In this document: positions 15,490-24,910 of the stretch, piece after piece
How the letters are laid out: the number at the start of each line of letters is the position of its first letter
Position numbering within the stretch: the stretch's first letter is position 1
Source of the DNA: an uncultured Clostridia bacterium
GTDB taxonomy: Bacteria; Bacillota; Clostridia; Oscillospirales; Ruminococcaceae
NCBI GenBank assembly: GCA_947632025.1
Contig: CANRNN010000004.1
Span: forward strand, 106,370-170,369
DNA: 64,000 bases
Reading direction: 5' to 3'
Notes under the pieces: generated by a model
Told to the model about the DNA's origin: nothing
Databases searched by the model: none
The model's input: the letters and a program-made list of their open reading frames with translations, nothing else
Position numbers and translations under genes: made by a program

Positions 15490-17832
15490 TTAACCTACAA
15501 GCTGCAGCTTCCACGATTTGTCCTTGAGAGGAGGAAGCTGGTTCTTCAAGCAATCGGAACTCATAAGGTCTGTCGGCATTTTATCGGGCCAGCAAGCGAC
15601 AAGTGACATTGAGTCGTCGATTATGTAGTCTGAAACCGTCAGACCGCCCATCAGACGCACCATTGTGCCGCCCTGATTTGCGTATGCCGCCTTGAACGTC
15701 ATATAAGGCGCATAGATAAAGCCGAAGAATCCGTTTTGGATAATTCCCTCGCCGTTTGCCATTATAGACAAACGTATATCTGCCGATTCGTCGCAGGATA
15801 CAAGGAAGATGTTGACATTCGGATAAACAACCTCTCCGTCAACTGTCATTCTTGCTTTTTGGCTTGGATGTGAAGCAAGATAACTGTCGATTTCCTTTAT
15901 TCCGACATGATTCTTGCACGCTCCGGTGTGATTTCCCGAAAGTTCGGGTTGGCAGTTGGGGCAGAAAGAGCTGATATCTCCATGTACCGAACAATGAATT
16001 GTTTTCATTGGTCCTTCGCACAACGAACATTTATTCGTGGAAGAAGTTTCTTGGTAGTTGCATCCGTCGCCGTCGTAGCAATCTCTGTGTACGAAGCTTG
16101 CAAAATCTTGGTCGGCGTTTGAATGGTCTACAGGACGAGCGTCGAAAATCGTCATTTCGTCGGTTGTACCGAATTTATGATCCTCCGTACCGCCGCCGAG
16201 AACGAACCAGCCATAGTGCATGGTCTTGGCAAAGCTCATATCCTGATAGGTCACGCCCTCCGGAATATCAATTACGACCGAGCCTTTGCCTTTTACAAGG
16301 ACACTAAGTACGACGCTTGCGTCATTACTCTGAAGCGGATACCACGAGAATGTTTCATTAACACCATCGGGGTGTCCGTCGGGTCCCGTGAAGTCACGGT
16401 TAGCCTTAACTCTGATAGTATATACATTGTCGGGGTTGTCGCCCGTGTCTATCAAAACGGTAATACTGTTGAACGAATTATTTCCTCTGTCAAGTGTCAC
16501 GTCCTCTATAATGCAGCCCTTTTCAGCATCGCTGTACTTAAGGACCTGTGTCGGAATAGGATTATCCGAGTTCATAGAGAAATGAAGTTTTTTCTTGACA
16601 GCAGTTGATCTGCCTTCATCAAGCTCCCTTACATATCCGTCGGCACTTGGATTATTGTCATTTATTTCCCACTTATAGAAGGTATTTGTAGCCGTTTTTT
16701 CGTTAAGCAGCGAAATAGCCTCTGTGGTTGTCAAAAAGCCGCTAGCTTTTACGCCGTCATCCCATCTGTCACCGACAGCGCCGTCTTTCCACTTGGAACC
16801 GTTGATACCGCCTGAGCCTCCCCACTGATTTGTGTTATTGGATGCGTCAACAATACCGTTGCATCTTACTTTATCAAGGTTGACCCAATATCCGCCTTGA
16901 ACGTAAATGTTTCCGTTTACAAAATAATTGCTGGAGGAAAGATCCGGATTGCCCTTTATATAAAGGTCGCCGTTAATATAAACGTTTGCGTTTCCGAAGC
17001 CGTTGTTATTATTGAAATAAGCGTTGCCGCCGATAATAACGGTACTCTTGTCAACGCCGGCTGCGAATGTTACAGGCTGATTGAATTCAGCTGAATAATC
17101 TCCTCTTATTGCAAAAATGCAAGGATCGGGAGATTTAGGAATAAGATAACCGAAAACCTGAAGCGAACCGCCCGTCGCAAGGTCACCGTAAACGAGCATA
17201 TTCTTACCGCCGTAAGCATTTACAATGGTTTTCTCGTTATCAAAGAACAGGTCCGTAAAAATCGAACCGCCGTCAAGGAAAACGTCATTCGGAACATACC
17301 CTGTCGCCGCAAATATCTGCGTCGGCGCAGGAGGAGTTTCCTTCGGCGTAGTCGAAACCTCAACTATTGCGTGATACACGTCCTTTACACCGTTTACCGA
17401 AACGGTATAAGCCATATCGAAAACCTTTTTATTATTGGTTTCGTTATCGGGAAGTCTTGTAATTTCCACCATATACGCGCCCATCTGGGAATCGTATTGA
17501 TCCGTAGACTCAATTCCGGTTGCCGCACCGAAAGCCTCAAACCCGTTGGCTCCCGTGGAAATAACGTCGCCGACTTCCATAGCGCTCATCTCATTATAAA
17601 GCCCTGCGAAGCTTGGGTGGTTAGTGTTTACACCAGCAAGCACTGCTTCCGCTATTGACGAAGCGGATTCATACGCCTGACGCTGATTAAATATCGCATA
17701 CTGTGTCGAGCGTGACGACACTACCGAGAAATACATAGCCATGCAGCATATCGTCAACGCGGTCATAGTACTTACTACCATAAACAACGCCGAACCGCGG
17801 CAGCTTATGAATTTCTTCAACGTATGTGCCAT
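15490..17832 (-). CDS. PilX-like pilus protein with Cys-rich insert (780 aa)
   Basis: The N-terminus 'SCRGSALFMVVSTMTALTICCMAMYFSVVSSRSTQYAIFNQRQAYESASSIAEA' is a PilX-type single-helix start (GSALFMV...), without the FTLxE signature. Residues about 200-330 have a repetitive beta-helix look ('NANVYINGDLYIKGNPDL...NGNIYVQGGYW'). Residues 585-639 contain eight cysteines (585, 591, 602, 605, 614, 624, 627, 639) with CSLC and CPNC pairs and nearby histidines, resembling a double zinc ribbon in an otherwise Cys-poor head. It lies in the pilC operon between the pilO-like gene and a minor prepilin. It may be a very large minor or tip pilin. Confidence 0.72.
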   Translation of the reverse strand: MAHTLKKFISCRGSALFMVVSTMTALTICCMAMYFSVVSSRSTQYAIFNQRQAYESASSIAEAVLAGVNTNHPSFAGLYNEMSAMEVGDVISTGANGFEAFGAATGIESTDQYDSQMGAYMVEITRLPDNETNNKKVFDMAYTVSVNGVKDVYHAIVEVSTTPKETPPAPTQIFAATGYVPNDVFLDGGSIFTDLFFDNEKTIVNAYGGKNMLVYGDLATGGSLQVFGYLIPKSPDPCIFAIRGDYSAEFNQPVTFAAGVDKSTVIIGGNAYFNNNNGFGNANVYINGDLYIKGNPDLSSSNYFVNGNIYVQGGYWVNLDKVRCNGIVDASNNTNQWGGSGGINGSKWKDGAVGDRWDDGVKASGFLTTTEAISLLNEKTATNTFYKWEINDNNPSADGYVRELDEGRSTAVKKKLHFSMNSDNPIPTQVLKYSDAEKGCIIEDVTLDRGNNSFNSITVLIDTGDNPDNVYTIRVKANRDFTGPDGHPDGVNETFSWYPLQSNDASVVLSVLVKGKGSVVIDIPEGVTYQDMSFAKTMHYGWFVLGGGTEDHKFGTTDEMTIFDARPVDHSNADQDFASFVHRDCYDGDGCNYQETSSTNKCSLCEGPMKTIHCSVHGDISSFCPNCQPELSGNHTGACKNHVGIKEIDSYLASHPSQKARMTVDGEVVYPNVNIFLVSCDESADIRLSIMANGEGIIQNGFFGFIYAPYMTFKAAYANQGGTMVRLMGGLTVSDYIIDDSMSLVACWPDKMPTDLMSSDCLKNQLPPLKDKSWKLQLVG

Positions 17833-17873
17833 GATGTCCTCCTTTCAAAAAGTCGCCGTACCTGTACCGAAAA

Positions 17874-18956
17874 TTATCCTTCGGTATTCACTATGCCGTC
17901 CTGAGCGTCGAGTTGTGCCTTAGGATTCTGCATTCTCTCAATGCTGTAGAACGTAAGCTCGGTATCCATTGTGTAGTAAAAATCTGCTGCTCCGAGGTCG
18001 CCGTCAGCGCCGTCGGGAGAAAGTCCGCCTGTGATGTTTTCGCCGATATTTTCGCTTCCCGTATCACCGCCTGTGGAAGGAGCGGGGGGCGTGTTTTCAG
18101 GAACTGTGGGAGTGCCGGAAGGCTCTGCGGGAGCGCCGCCCTCGGAAGGAGCAGCAGCCGCGTTATTTTCGGCAGTGCCTGTACCCGTGCCGGATCTCAG
18201 TGCATTCAAAGCTTCCGTACCGGGACCGCCCTCTGACATATAATTTGTTGCATTTTCCGATATTTTATCATAGAACGTCGAAACGTTTCTGTCGTATGTA
18301 CCCTTGTCATACGCGATATTGAAGCCCGCGAGAGCGACAGCCTTTCTTGTGGACGTACCGTTCTCGTCCTTGTAGTAGTTGTTTACCTCGTCCGCGAACT
18401 TGATAAGATCCTCGTTCGTAAGTGCGGAAACCGTAAAGGATACGGTAGACGCGCCTATGGTCTGTGAATTCATCAAAGCCGATACAAGCGCTGCCTGACG
18501 TGCGGCTATCTCGCTTTCCTCGGCGGTAGGCTCTACGCCCTGTGTAGCGTAGGTCTTAAGCGCGTACTCCACGGATTGGGGAGTATAGAACGACGCGCTG
18601 AGTGTAGCCGTACTCGGTTCGGAAACCTCGATCTGTTCAACTATAACATTGGACTTGCAGTTTGTAATGAACTCTCTGAAAGCGTTGTCCGCCTCATATG
18701 ACGTAAGCTCAGGGAAGAACATATCCGCCAGATGCTCGCCGTCCTCGTAGGTTTTCAGTATATCATCTCTCAGACCTGCTTTTTTCCCTTGTTTTGCAAC
18801 TGCGTCGTCACGCTCTTTGGTTTTGGTTTCAAGATTTGTTTTTGTGGTTCCGACCTCTTCAAACTTCGGCTTTACAAGCAGAAACCCTCCGAGAGCGAGT
18901 ATTATGATCGCCATAATTACAAGTGCCGCGATACGCTCCTGTTTACTTAATTTCAT
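17874..18956 (-). CDS. pilO: PilO-like inner-membrane pilus protein
   Basis: A 360-residue bitopic protein: short cytoplasmic 'MKLSKQERIA', one membrane helix at about residues 10-28 ('ALVIMAIIILALGGFLLV'), a coiled coil ('EEVGTTKTNLETKTKERDDAVAKQGKK'), then an extracytoplasmic alpha/beta domain. The region ~270-320 is Pro/Gly/Thr-rich ('GAPAEPSGTPTVPENTPPAPSTGG') and likely unstructured. PilO pairs with PilN in the alignment subcomplex linking PilM and the ATPase to the pilus. Its start overlaps the end of the upstream pilMN gene by one base. The family is weakly conserved, so the call relies on topology and operon position. Confidence 0.8.
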   Translation of the reverse strand: MKLSKQERIAALVIMAIIILALGGFLLVKPKFEEVGTTKTNLETKTKERDDAVAKQGKKAGLRDDILKTYEDGEHLADMFFPELTSYEADNAFREFITNCKSNVIVEQIEVSEPSTATLSASFYTPQSVEYALKTYATQGVEPTAEESEIAARQAALVSALMNSQTIGASTVSFTVSALTNEDLIKFADEVNNYYKDENGTSTRKAVALAGFNIAYDKGTYDRNVSTFYDKISENATNYMSEGGPGTEALNALRSGTGTGTAENNAAAAPSEGGAPAEPSGTPTVPENTPPAPSTGGDTGSENIGENITGGLSPDGADGDLGAADFYYTMDTELTFYSIERMQNPKAQLDAQDGIVNTEG

Positions 18957-20764
18957 TACTGTGCCACCTCCGAGTTAGTTTCATCACCTGTTGCGAGAAT
19001 GTCCTTGTCAATATCCGTGTTTTCCTCGTCGCTGCCCATCTGAAGATTCATTGTGATCGTGAAAGAGAACACCGTATCGTACTGACCCTTAAGGTATTCC
19101 TTTCTTTCGTCTTCGTTTTCAGCATCGGGATTTTCAACGTGGTAGGGGCTTTGTTCCCTGTCGGAAGTCATGATTTCGTACAATATCGCGAGAGTACCCT
19201 CGTCGCCGATATTTGTTTTTTCAAAGCCCTCGTAAGTCACGCCTACGAAATACGGCTGACCATACTTATTTAATACGTCCTCGGCGATAGCCTTTGCGTA
19301 TCTTGCGGGAACAGATGCGGGATTACCCTTTGAAAGACCTCTGAACTCTACCGTTATCTCACCCGTATCGGAAATTTCGATAGACGCGATATCGAGCAGC
19401 TCGCCCTCATTAAGGATACTTCCTTCGTAGTCGAGATTATCATTCTCTGCCTCAAAGAAGCTTACAAGCGGGTACGTTCTGCCGTCCTCGGCGGGATTTT
19501 TCAGTTTAGGCAGCGGTTCTCTTATCTTATTGATAACGAGCGACTGCACTTTCGGCTGATAATTGAACAGATCCTTTGCGCTGCTTACGGTATTATTATA
19601 GCTCTGGAATCCCGAAAGCATCGTTGTGCGTGCGTCCACCACAGCACAGTCCGCTTTAAGTTTCGGGTCGTCTATCTCAGCCTGAAGTTTGTTTATCTGC
19701 GACTGGAGCGAACTGTTATAAGTGTTCACACCGAACCAAACTCCTCCGACGACCAGTGCAGATGCCGCCATAACTCCGAGCAGTGCGAACATAAAGCCGC
19801 TCGAACCTTTCGATTCCTTTGCGGATGTCGCTTCAAGAAGGTTGATATGCTCAAGCTCTTTGTTGCGGTGATAAAGCGCGCCGATAGCGTTTGCATATTT
19901 TGTGAAGTCAAACTGCACGGTTGAGTTTATCGAAGCGGGCATTGAAAGCATATTTGACGGAACATTGAACGACGAGATAGCGTTTGAGATCTCAATGAAA
20001 CTGTCGATCTCTCCGTAGAAGAGTATCTCCTGAAGGGGTCTTGCGTTCTTTCTCTGCTTGGTAAACTGGATCATACGGAACAAGTTGTCGTAAACGGCTC
20101 TTGTAACGTAATCGGGAGCATTCTCGTAGTCGTTGGGGTCGATATTCGAGAATCTGGAGAAAGCGAGCTGATTATCCTCGTAGAGGTTCATATTCAAGAA
20201 GTTTTTGTCTATCTGGATAAGGAGCAACGGCATTCTCTCCGACATTTTCGGTGTATTGACGATAAGGCGCGTTACGGAGTTGTTGGCAATGCTCACGCTT
20301 TTAAGCTGGAGTCCGATATGCGAGAACAGCCTTGTATATCCGTCGACAAGTCTTTGCGGGCAGGCAGCCGCAATGACTTTCAGCATTTTGTTTTTCTCCG
20401 CGTCCTCGGTTTCTCCCGCTATAGTAAACGAAATGTTGTAATCGTTTGAAACGTTCATCTCGGACTGAATCATAGCCTCGATGATGGCGGGGTTTTTCAT
20501 GTTCTTGGGCTTTGCAACCGTCATTTCCTTGTAGACAATGGAGCTTGACGTAATGGAAACAATTGCCTCTTTTTCCTTGATATCTCTGGATTTGATAATA
20601 TCGTTAAGCTCTGCCGCGACCATAGGAACGTCGGTGACGTATCCGTTGGAAACCATTCCCATTGAAAGCTCTCTCATATCGGCGTCCTGAATACGGATCT
20701 TGTTACCGCTGTGAACGCCTCTTACGAGCTTTATTTGTCTGTCGGTAATATCTATTGAAAGCAT
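18956..20764 (-). CDS. Fused PilM-PilN pilus alignment protein
   Basis: A 602-residue protein combining two usually separate subunits. Residues ~1-290 are PilM-like, an actin/FtsA-fold cytoplasmic domain ('MLSIDITDRQIKLVRG', 'EAIVSITSSSIVYKEMTV', 'LLLIQIDKNFLNMNLY'). Residues ~322-345 form one membrane helix ('FMFALLGVMAASALVVGGVWFGV'), then a coiled coil ('NSSLQSQINKLQAEIDDPKLK') and an extracytoplasmic PilN-like domain. In other systems PilN's N-terminal peptide docks into PilM; here the two are covalently joined. It lies between pilC (47 nt) and the pilO-like gene (1-nt overlap). The acidic C-terminal tail is poorly conserved. Confidence 0.85.
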   Translation of the reverse strand: MLSIDITDRQIKLVRGVHSGNKIRIQDADMRELSMGMVSNGYVTDVPMVAAELNDIIKSRDIKEKEAIVSITSSSIVYKEMTVAKPKNMKNPAIIEAMIQSEMNVSNDYNISFTIAGETEDAEKNKMLKVIAAACPQRLVDGYTRLFSHIGLQLKSVSIANNSVTRLIVNTPKMSERMPLLLIQIDKNFLNMNLYEDNQLAFSRFSNIDPNDYENAPDYVTRAVYDNLFRMIQFTKQRKNARPLQEILFYGEIDSFIEISNAISSFNVPSNMLSMPASINSTVQFDFTKYANAIGALYHRNKELEHINLLEATSAKESKGSSGFMFALLGVMAASALVVGGVWFGVNTYNSSLQSQINKLQAEIDDPKLKADCAVVDARTTMLSGFQSYNNTVSSAKDLFNYQPKVQSLVINKIREPLPKLKNPAEDGRTYPLVSFFEAENDNLDYEGSILNEGELLDIASIEISDTGEITVEFRGLSKGNPASVPARYAKAIAEDVLNKYGQPYFVGVTYEGFEKTNIGDEGTLAILYEIMTSDREQSPYHVENPDAENEDERKEYLKGQYDTVFSFTITMNLQMGSDEENTDIDKDILATGDETNSEVAQ

Positions 20765-20811
20765 ATCTTCACCTCATAATTATTCGTTTTTCTTCTGACT
20801 CGTGACGGAGA

Positions 20812-22002
20812 TCAGGAAATGTTTGTCATGCTGCCGTAGAGCATCGGGAACATACCCGCAAGGAACAAGCCTATTGCGATACCCATGATGATTATCATCA
20901 ACGGTTCCATAAGTCCGACGAGCTTTGAAATAGCGGAGTCCGCTTCCTCGTCGTAGTAGTCGGCAGCCTTGTTGAGAATTGTATCCAGAGTACCCGATTC
21001 CTCGCCGACGTAGATTATCGAGGTAAACATACCCTCAAAAATGCCTGTCTTTTCAATTGCCTTTGACATACTCTCGCCGAGCTTTATATCGTTTACAACG
21101 TCCACGAAGCGTTTCTTGACGTAAGAGTTGTTTACTGCCGAAATTGATTTTTCTATACACTCCACCATCTGCAGACCCGCGCCGTAGAGGTTAGACATAT
21201 TTCTCGCGAAAGTACCCGTATACATTGTCGCGACGAGCTTGCCGACCTTCGGTATTTTCAGCAGCAATTCGTCCATTCTCAGTCTTGTCGCGGGAGTTTT
21301 CATAAGGAATATGATTCCGAAAACGATAGCCGCGATAACGATTATGTAAATGTACCAGTAACCTGTAAGCGAATTTGAGAACGCCATCAATGCTTTGGAC
21401 AGCGCGCTCATATCTTCTTCTTTCATCATTGTCCCGAACATCGGAAGAATAGCTCCGAACAGCATGATGATTACCGCCAACAACAAAACCAACAAAACCA
21501 TAGGGTATATCATCGCGGATTTCGCCTTATTTGCAGTCTTGTTTGAGTTTGCGTAGTGGTCGGACAAGCGGTTCAGCATCTGGTCGAGAGTACCCGACGC
21601 TTCACCCGCAGCGACCATACTCACGAACATTTCGGGGAAAACTCCGGGCTTTGCGTGAAGTACGTCCGAGAAAGACTTACCTTTCTGTACCTCCTCATAG
21701 ATGTCGAGCAGTACCGCCTTTGCCTTCTTGTTTTCCTGCTGTTCTTGCAGAATGTGCAGCGCTCTTACCAGCGACAGACCCGCCGAAGTCATAGACGCGA
21801 GCTGGCGGCTGATAAAGGATACCTCTTTTGTCTTGAACTTATACTTTACGTCTGCGCCGCCTCCGCCCAGATTGCGGTAGCTTGTGACATAGAGCTTTCG
21901 TTCTCTCAGCTTCATCTGAAGATCCTTATAGTCCTCAGCCATTTCGGATCCTCTGACGACCTTTCCGTTCGCGTCGGTAGCGACGTAAGAGAATTTATCC
22001 AC
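20812..22002 (-). CDS. pilC: Type IV pilus platform protein PilC
   Basis: A GspF/PilC inner-membrane platform protein of 396 residues. It has the N-terminal 'FSYVATDANGKVVRGSEMAEDYKDLQMKLRERKLYV' and two copies of the T2SSF domain ('SFISRQLASMTSAGLSLVRALHILQEQ' and 'GTFARNMSNLYGAGLQMVECIEKSI'), with three hydrophobic segments and the 'EESGTLDTILNKAADYYDEEAD' signature. I choose the GTG at 22002, giving M-DKFSYVATD, because GGAGG lies 7 nt upstream and the family starts here; an upstream ATG would add 22 unrelated residues. It is the first gene of the pilC-pilMN-pilO operon. Confidence 0.95.
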   Translation of the reverse strand: MDKFSYVATDANGKVVRGSEMAEDYKDLQMKLRERKLYVTSYRNLGGGGADVKYKFKTKEVSFISRQLASMTSAGLSLVRALHILQEQQENKKAKAVLLDIYEEVQKGKSFSDVLHAKPGVFPEMFVSMVAAGEASGTLDQMLNRLSDHYANSNKTANKAKSAMIYPMVLLVLLLAVIIMLFGAILPMFGTMMKEEDMSALSKALMAFSNSLTGYWYIYIIVIAAIVFGIIFLMKTPATRLRMDELLLKIPKVGKLVATMYTGTFARNMSNLYGAGLQMVECIEKSISAVNNSYVKKRFVDVVNDIKLGESMSKAIEKTGIFEGMFTSIIYVGEESGTLDTILNKAADYYDEEADSAISKLVGLMEPLMIIIMGIAIGLFLAGMFPMLYGSMTNIS

Positions 22003-22098
22003 CTGAAAACCTCCGTTTCTCAACAAAATGTCGATTTTTAAAGCGGAATAAATAATTTCAGGGCACAACTACCCCTACCCCGCTCTAGTAGTATATCA

Positions 22099-22127
22099 AT
22101 TATATCACAATTTTAAATTTTTTTCAA
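22099..22127 (-). promoter_or_regulatory. Sigma-A promoter of the pilC operon
   Basis: On the minus strand TTGAAA, 17 nt, TATAAT, about 100 nt upstream of the pilC GTG. It should drive pilC, pilMN, pilO-like, the PilX-like gene and two minor prepilins. The 391-bp interval between pilC and glgP holds this promoter and the divergent glgP promoter; nothing else was recognised there. Confidence 0.8.
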
Positions 22128-22296
22128 GGGATAATCGCAAACTTTTTTCACATTTCATCAATTTTTTTTCCAATTTGAATGTAGAATTTCCGCGTTCGGT
22201 TATGTGCATTTTCCACAAAAACCGAGAAAGATCTCCGTTAGTTCACTTTTTGAGTAACAATATTGCCGCAATCAGTGAAGTTATTGTCAATTGCTC

Positions 22297-22325
22297 TTGA
22301 TTTTGGAAAAAAATTATGGTATAAT
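22297..22325 (+). promoter_or_regulatory. Sigma-A promoter of glgP
   Basis: TTGATT, 17 nt, TATAAT, ending 68 nt before the glgP ATG. Box quality and spacing are good. No terminator or riboswitch-like structure is evident between it and the gene. Confidence 0.82.
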
Positions 22326-22393
22326 AGCAACAGTACGATATTTTTTAACAGCAAACCAAAATACAAATAATGATTCTGAAGGAGAAAACAACT

Positions 22394-24766
22394 ATGATCG
22401 ACAAGACCTTGCTTATGAACGACTTCAAGGATATTCTGCGCGACCTGCACCTGCAGGGAGAGAAAAAGCATACCCCCACAGAGCTTCACGACGCGCTTTC
22501 GCGTGCGATAATGAAGCAGGCTGTCCCTATGATGAACTGCAACTCGCCGAAAGGCAGAAGCGCTTCTTATCTCTCTATGGAATTTCTCGTCGGACGCGCC
22601 GTGTACAACAACCTGCTATGTCTGGGACTTACGGATTACGCCGAAGAGCTTCTTAACGGAGCAGGAGGCTCTCTCTCCGACTTTGAGGAAATAGAGGATG
22701 CGGCTCTCGGAAACGGCGGTCTGGGACGTTTGGCTGCCTGCTTCCTTGACAGCGCCGCTACAATGAAACTCCCGCTTACAGGATACGGCATACGCTATAA
22801 GTACGGGCTTTTCAAGCAGACCATTGAGGACGGTTTCCAGAAAGAATACGCCGACGACTGGACACGCTTCGGCGACCCGTGGAGCATTCGTTCCGAATAC
22901 GATACCGTTATCGTCCACTACTCGACGGGCGACGTCAAAGCCGTTCCTTACGATATGCCCATTTTCGGCTACAAGAACGATTTTGCGGGAACTCTGCGCC
23001 TGTGGCAGGCAGAACCCATAAGCGCCTTCGATTTTGACGCGTTCAACCGGCAGGACTATTTTGAAGCCGCCCGCGGTCAGATAGAAGCCGAAAATATAAG
23101 CGGCACGCTCTACCCCAACGACGACGCTCGTCCCGGAAAGATACTCCGTCTGAAGCAGGAGTATTTCTTCAGTGCGGCTTCTATGGAAGACCTGATAAGA
23201 AAACACATCGCGGCAGGCAGACGGCTTTCGGACTTCGCAAAGTACAATTCTATCCAGCTGAACGACACTCACCCCGTTATTTCCATACCTGAGCTTATAA
23301 GAAACCTTATGGGACGCGGACTTGAGTTTGAGGAAGCGCTTGATATCGCGAAAAATACGTTCAGCTACACGAACCATACCATTATGGCGGAAGCTCTCGA
23401 AAAATGGGACTGCGGCATAGTCGAGGAGCTTCTGCCCGAAGTCTACGCTATAATCCTGCGCATAAACGACGAATTTATCACCGATATGTACCGCCGCGGC
23501 ATTTCCAAAAGCCGCATAGAGCAGATGCAGCCCGTAGCAGGGGGAATGGTCCATATGGCGAAAATGGCCATCTACTGCTCCCGCTTCATCAACGGCGTCG
23601 CAAAGATCCATACCGAGATACTCAAGAAAGACGCTCTGCCGGAATGGTACGAAATTTACCCCGAACGTTTCAAGAATATGACGAACGGCATAACTCCGCG
23701 CCGCTGGCTCGGATTGTGCAACCCCGCTCTGTCCGCGCTTATAACCGAGCTGTTGGGCAGCGACGCGTGGCTTACCGACCTTTCCAAACTTAAGAATCTT
23801 CGCAAGTATGCGGACGACAGCACCACCCTCGACCGCTTCAATTTGATCAAAAACCGTAACAAAGCGGCTCTCGCGGAATATATAAGACAGCACGAAGGAG
23901 TGGATATAGACCCCTCGTCGATGTTCGATATTCAGATAAAAAGACTGCATGAGTATAAGCGTCAGCTGCTGAACGCTTTCTCGATAATGTATATCTATTT
24001 CGGGCTGAAAGACGGCAGCATAGCGAAAAATAACTTTGCCCCGACAACATTCATTTTCGGCGCGAAATCCGCTCCCGGCTACGCAAGAGCGAAGGCTATC
24101 ATCAAGTATATCAACGAGATAGCAAAGCTTGTCAACAACGACGCCGAGCTTAACGGTATGCTGAAAGTCGTTTTCGTGCAGAATTATAACGTTTCCTATG
24201 CCGAGAAGCTTGTCGTCGCGGCGGATATTTCCGAGCAGATCTCCACGGCTGGTACGGAGGCTTCGGGTACTGGAAATATGAAGTTTATGCTCAACGGCAC
24301 CATGACCCTCGGAACCTACGACGGCGCAAACGTCGAGATCTGCGAAGAAGCAGGCGAGGAGAACAACTATATTTTCGGTGCACGCGTAGAAGATCTCGCG
24401 CAGAGAATGCCGAATTACGATCCGAGAAAAATTTACTCCGAAAACACAAGGATAGCCCGCGTCCTCAATACTCTTATCGACAATACGTTCGACGACGGCG
24501 GGAACGGGTCGTTCAGAGAGCTTTACTACTCGCTGCTGGACGGAGCGAGCTGGCACAGAGCAGACCACTATTACCTGCTCGGCGACCTCGAAAATTATGT
24601 TCAGGCAAAACTTAAAGCCAACAGCGACTTTAAGTTCAACCATAACGAATTTATCAAAAAGTGCTGGATAAATATGACAAGCGCGGGCAAGTTCAGCTCC
24701 GACCGTACAATAGCAAGCTACGCCGAGGAAATATGGCAGATAACGCCCGACGATGAAAACAGATGA
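22394..24766 (+). CDS. glgP: Glycogen/maltodextrin phosphorylase
   Basis: A GT35 phosphorylase (790 residues) that uses phosphate to release glucose-1-phosphate from alpha-1,4-glucans. Visible family blocks: 'YLSMEFLVGRAVYNNL', 'ALGNGGLGRLAACFLDS', 'YGIRYKYGLFKQ', 'QLNDTHPVISIPELIR', 'MTNGITPRRWL', and the cofactor site 'EASGTGNMKFMLNGTMTLGTYDGANVEI' with the PLP lysine at about residue 630. The ATG chosen has GAAGGAG 9 nt upstream; eight codons of open frame before it have none. It stands alone, without glgA/B/C/D neighbours, under its own promoter. Glycogen reserve use during growth arrest or sporulation is a reasonable inference. Confidence 0.97.
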   Translation: MIDKTLLMNDFKDILRDLHLQGEKKHTPTELHDALSRAIMKQAVPMMNCNSPKGRSASYLSMEFLVGRAVYNNLLCLGLTDYAEELLNGAGGSLSDFEEIEDAALGNGGLGRLAACFLDSAATMKLPLTGYGIRYKYGLFKQTIEDGFQKEYADDWTRFGDPWSIRSEYDTVIVHYSTGDVKAVPYDMPIFGYKNDFAGTLRLWQAEPISAFDFDAFNRQDYFEAARGQIEAENISGTLYPNDDARPGKILRLKQEYFFSAASMEDLIRKHIAAGRRLSDFAKYNSIQLNDTHPVISIPELIRNLMGRGLEFEEALDIAKNTFSYTNHTIMAEALEKWDCGIVEELLPEVYAIILRINDEFITDMYRRGISKSRIEQMQPVAGGMVHMAKMAIYCSRFINGVAKIHTEILKKDALPEWYEIYPERFKNMTNGITPRRWLGLCNPALSALITELLGSDAWLTDLSKLKNLRKYADDSTTLDRFNLIKNRNKAALAEYIRQHEGVDIDPSSMFDIQIKRLHEYKRQLLNAFSIMYIYFGLKDGSIAKNNFAPTTFIFGAKSAPGYARAKAIIKYINEIAKLVNNDAELNGMLKVVFVQNYNVSYAEKLVVAADISEQISTAGTEASGTGNMKFMLNGTMTLGTYDGANVEICEEAGEENNYIFGARVEDLAQRMPNYDPRKIYSENTRIARVLNTLIDNTFDDGGNGSFRELYYSLLDGASWHRADHYYLLGDLENYVQAKLKANSDFKFNHNEFIKKCWINMTSAGKFSSDRTIASYAEEIWQITPDDENR

Positions 24767-24804
24767 AAAATCCGCAAAAATTTGTAAAAATCTAAAAAAA
24801 GCGC

Positions 24805-24833
24805 TTGACAAATTTGAGAGAATTTGTTATAAT
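24805..24833 (+). promoter_or_regulatory. Sigma-A promoter of rpsF-ssb-rpsR
   Basis: TTGACA, 17 nt, TATAAT: a perfect consensus promoter 78 nt upstream of rpsF. Confidence 0.92.
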
Positions 24834-24842
24834 ATAAAAGTT

Positions 24843-24883
24843 GACGCAAAAGCGTCTACCCCTTTCTCGCGTAAAATCGCGGG
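24843..24883 (+). promoter_or_regulatory. Two small hairpins in the rpsF leader
   Basis: Immediately after the inferred start, GACGC-AAAA-GCGTC forms a perfect 5-bp hairpin (24843-24856), and CTCGCG with CGCGGG forms a second 6-bp hairpin including one G-U pair (24866-24883), just before the AAGGAGG site. rpsF leaders in many bacteria bind the S6:S18 complex for autoregulation. The hairpins are seen; the regulatory role is only suggested by that precedent. Confidence 0.4.
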
Positions 24884-24910
24884 ATATAATCCATAAGGAG
24901 GTGTATTTTA

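Noticed and set aside
22616..24811. 731-codon open frame on the minus strand opposite glgP
   Set aside because: It is antisense to a clear phosphorylase, has no recognisable domain or ribosome binding site, and long antisense frames are expected opposite codon-biased genes.
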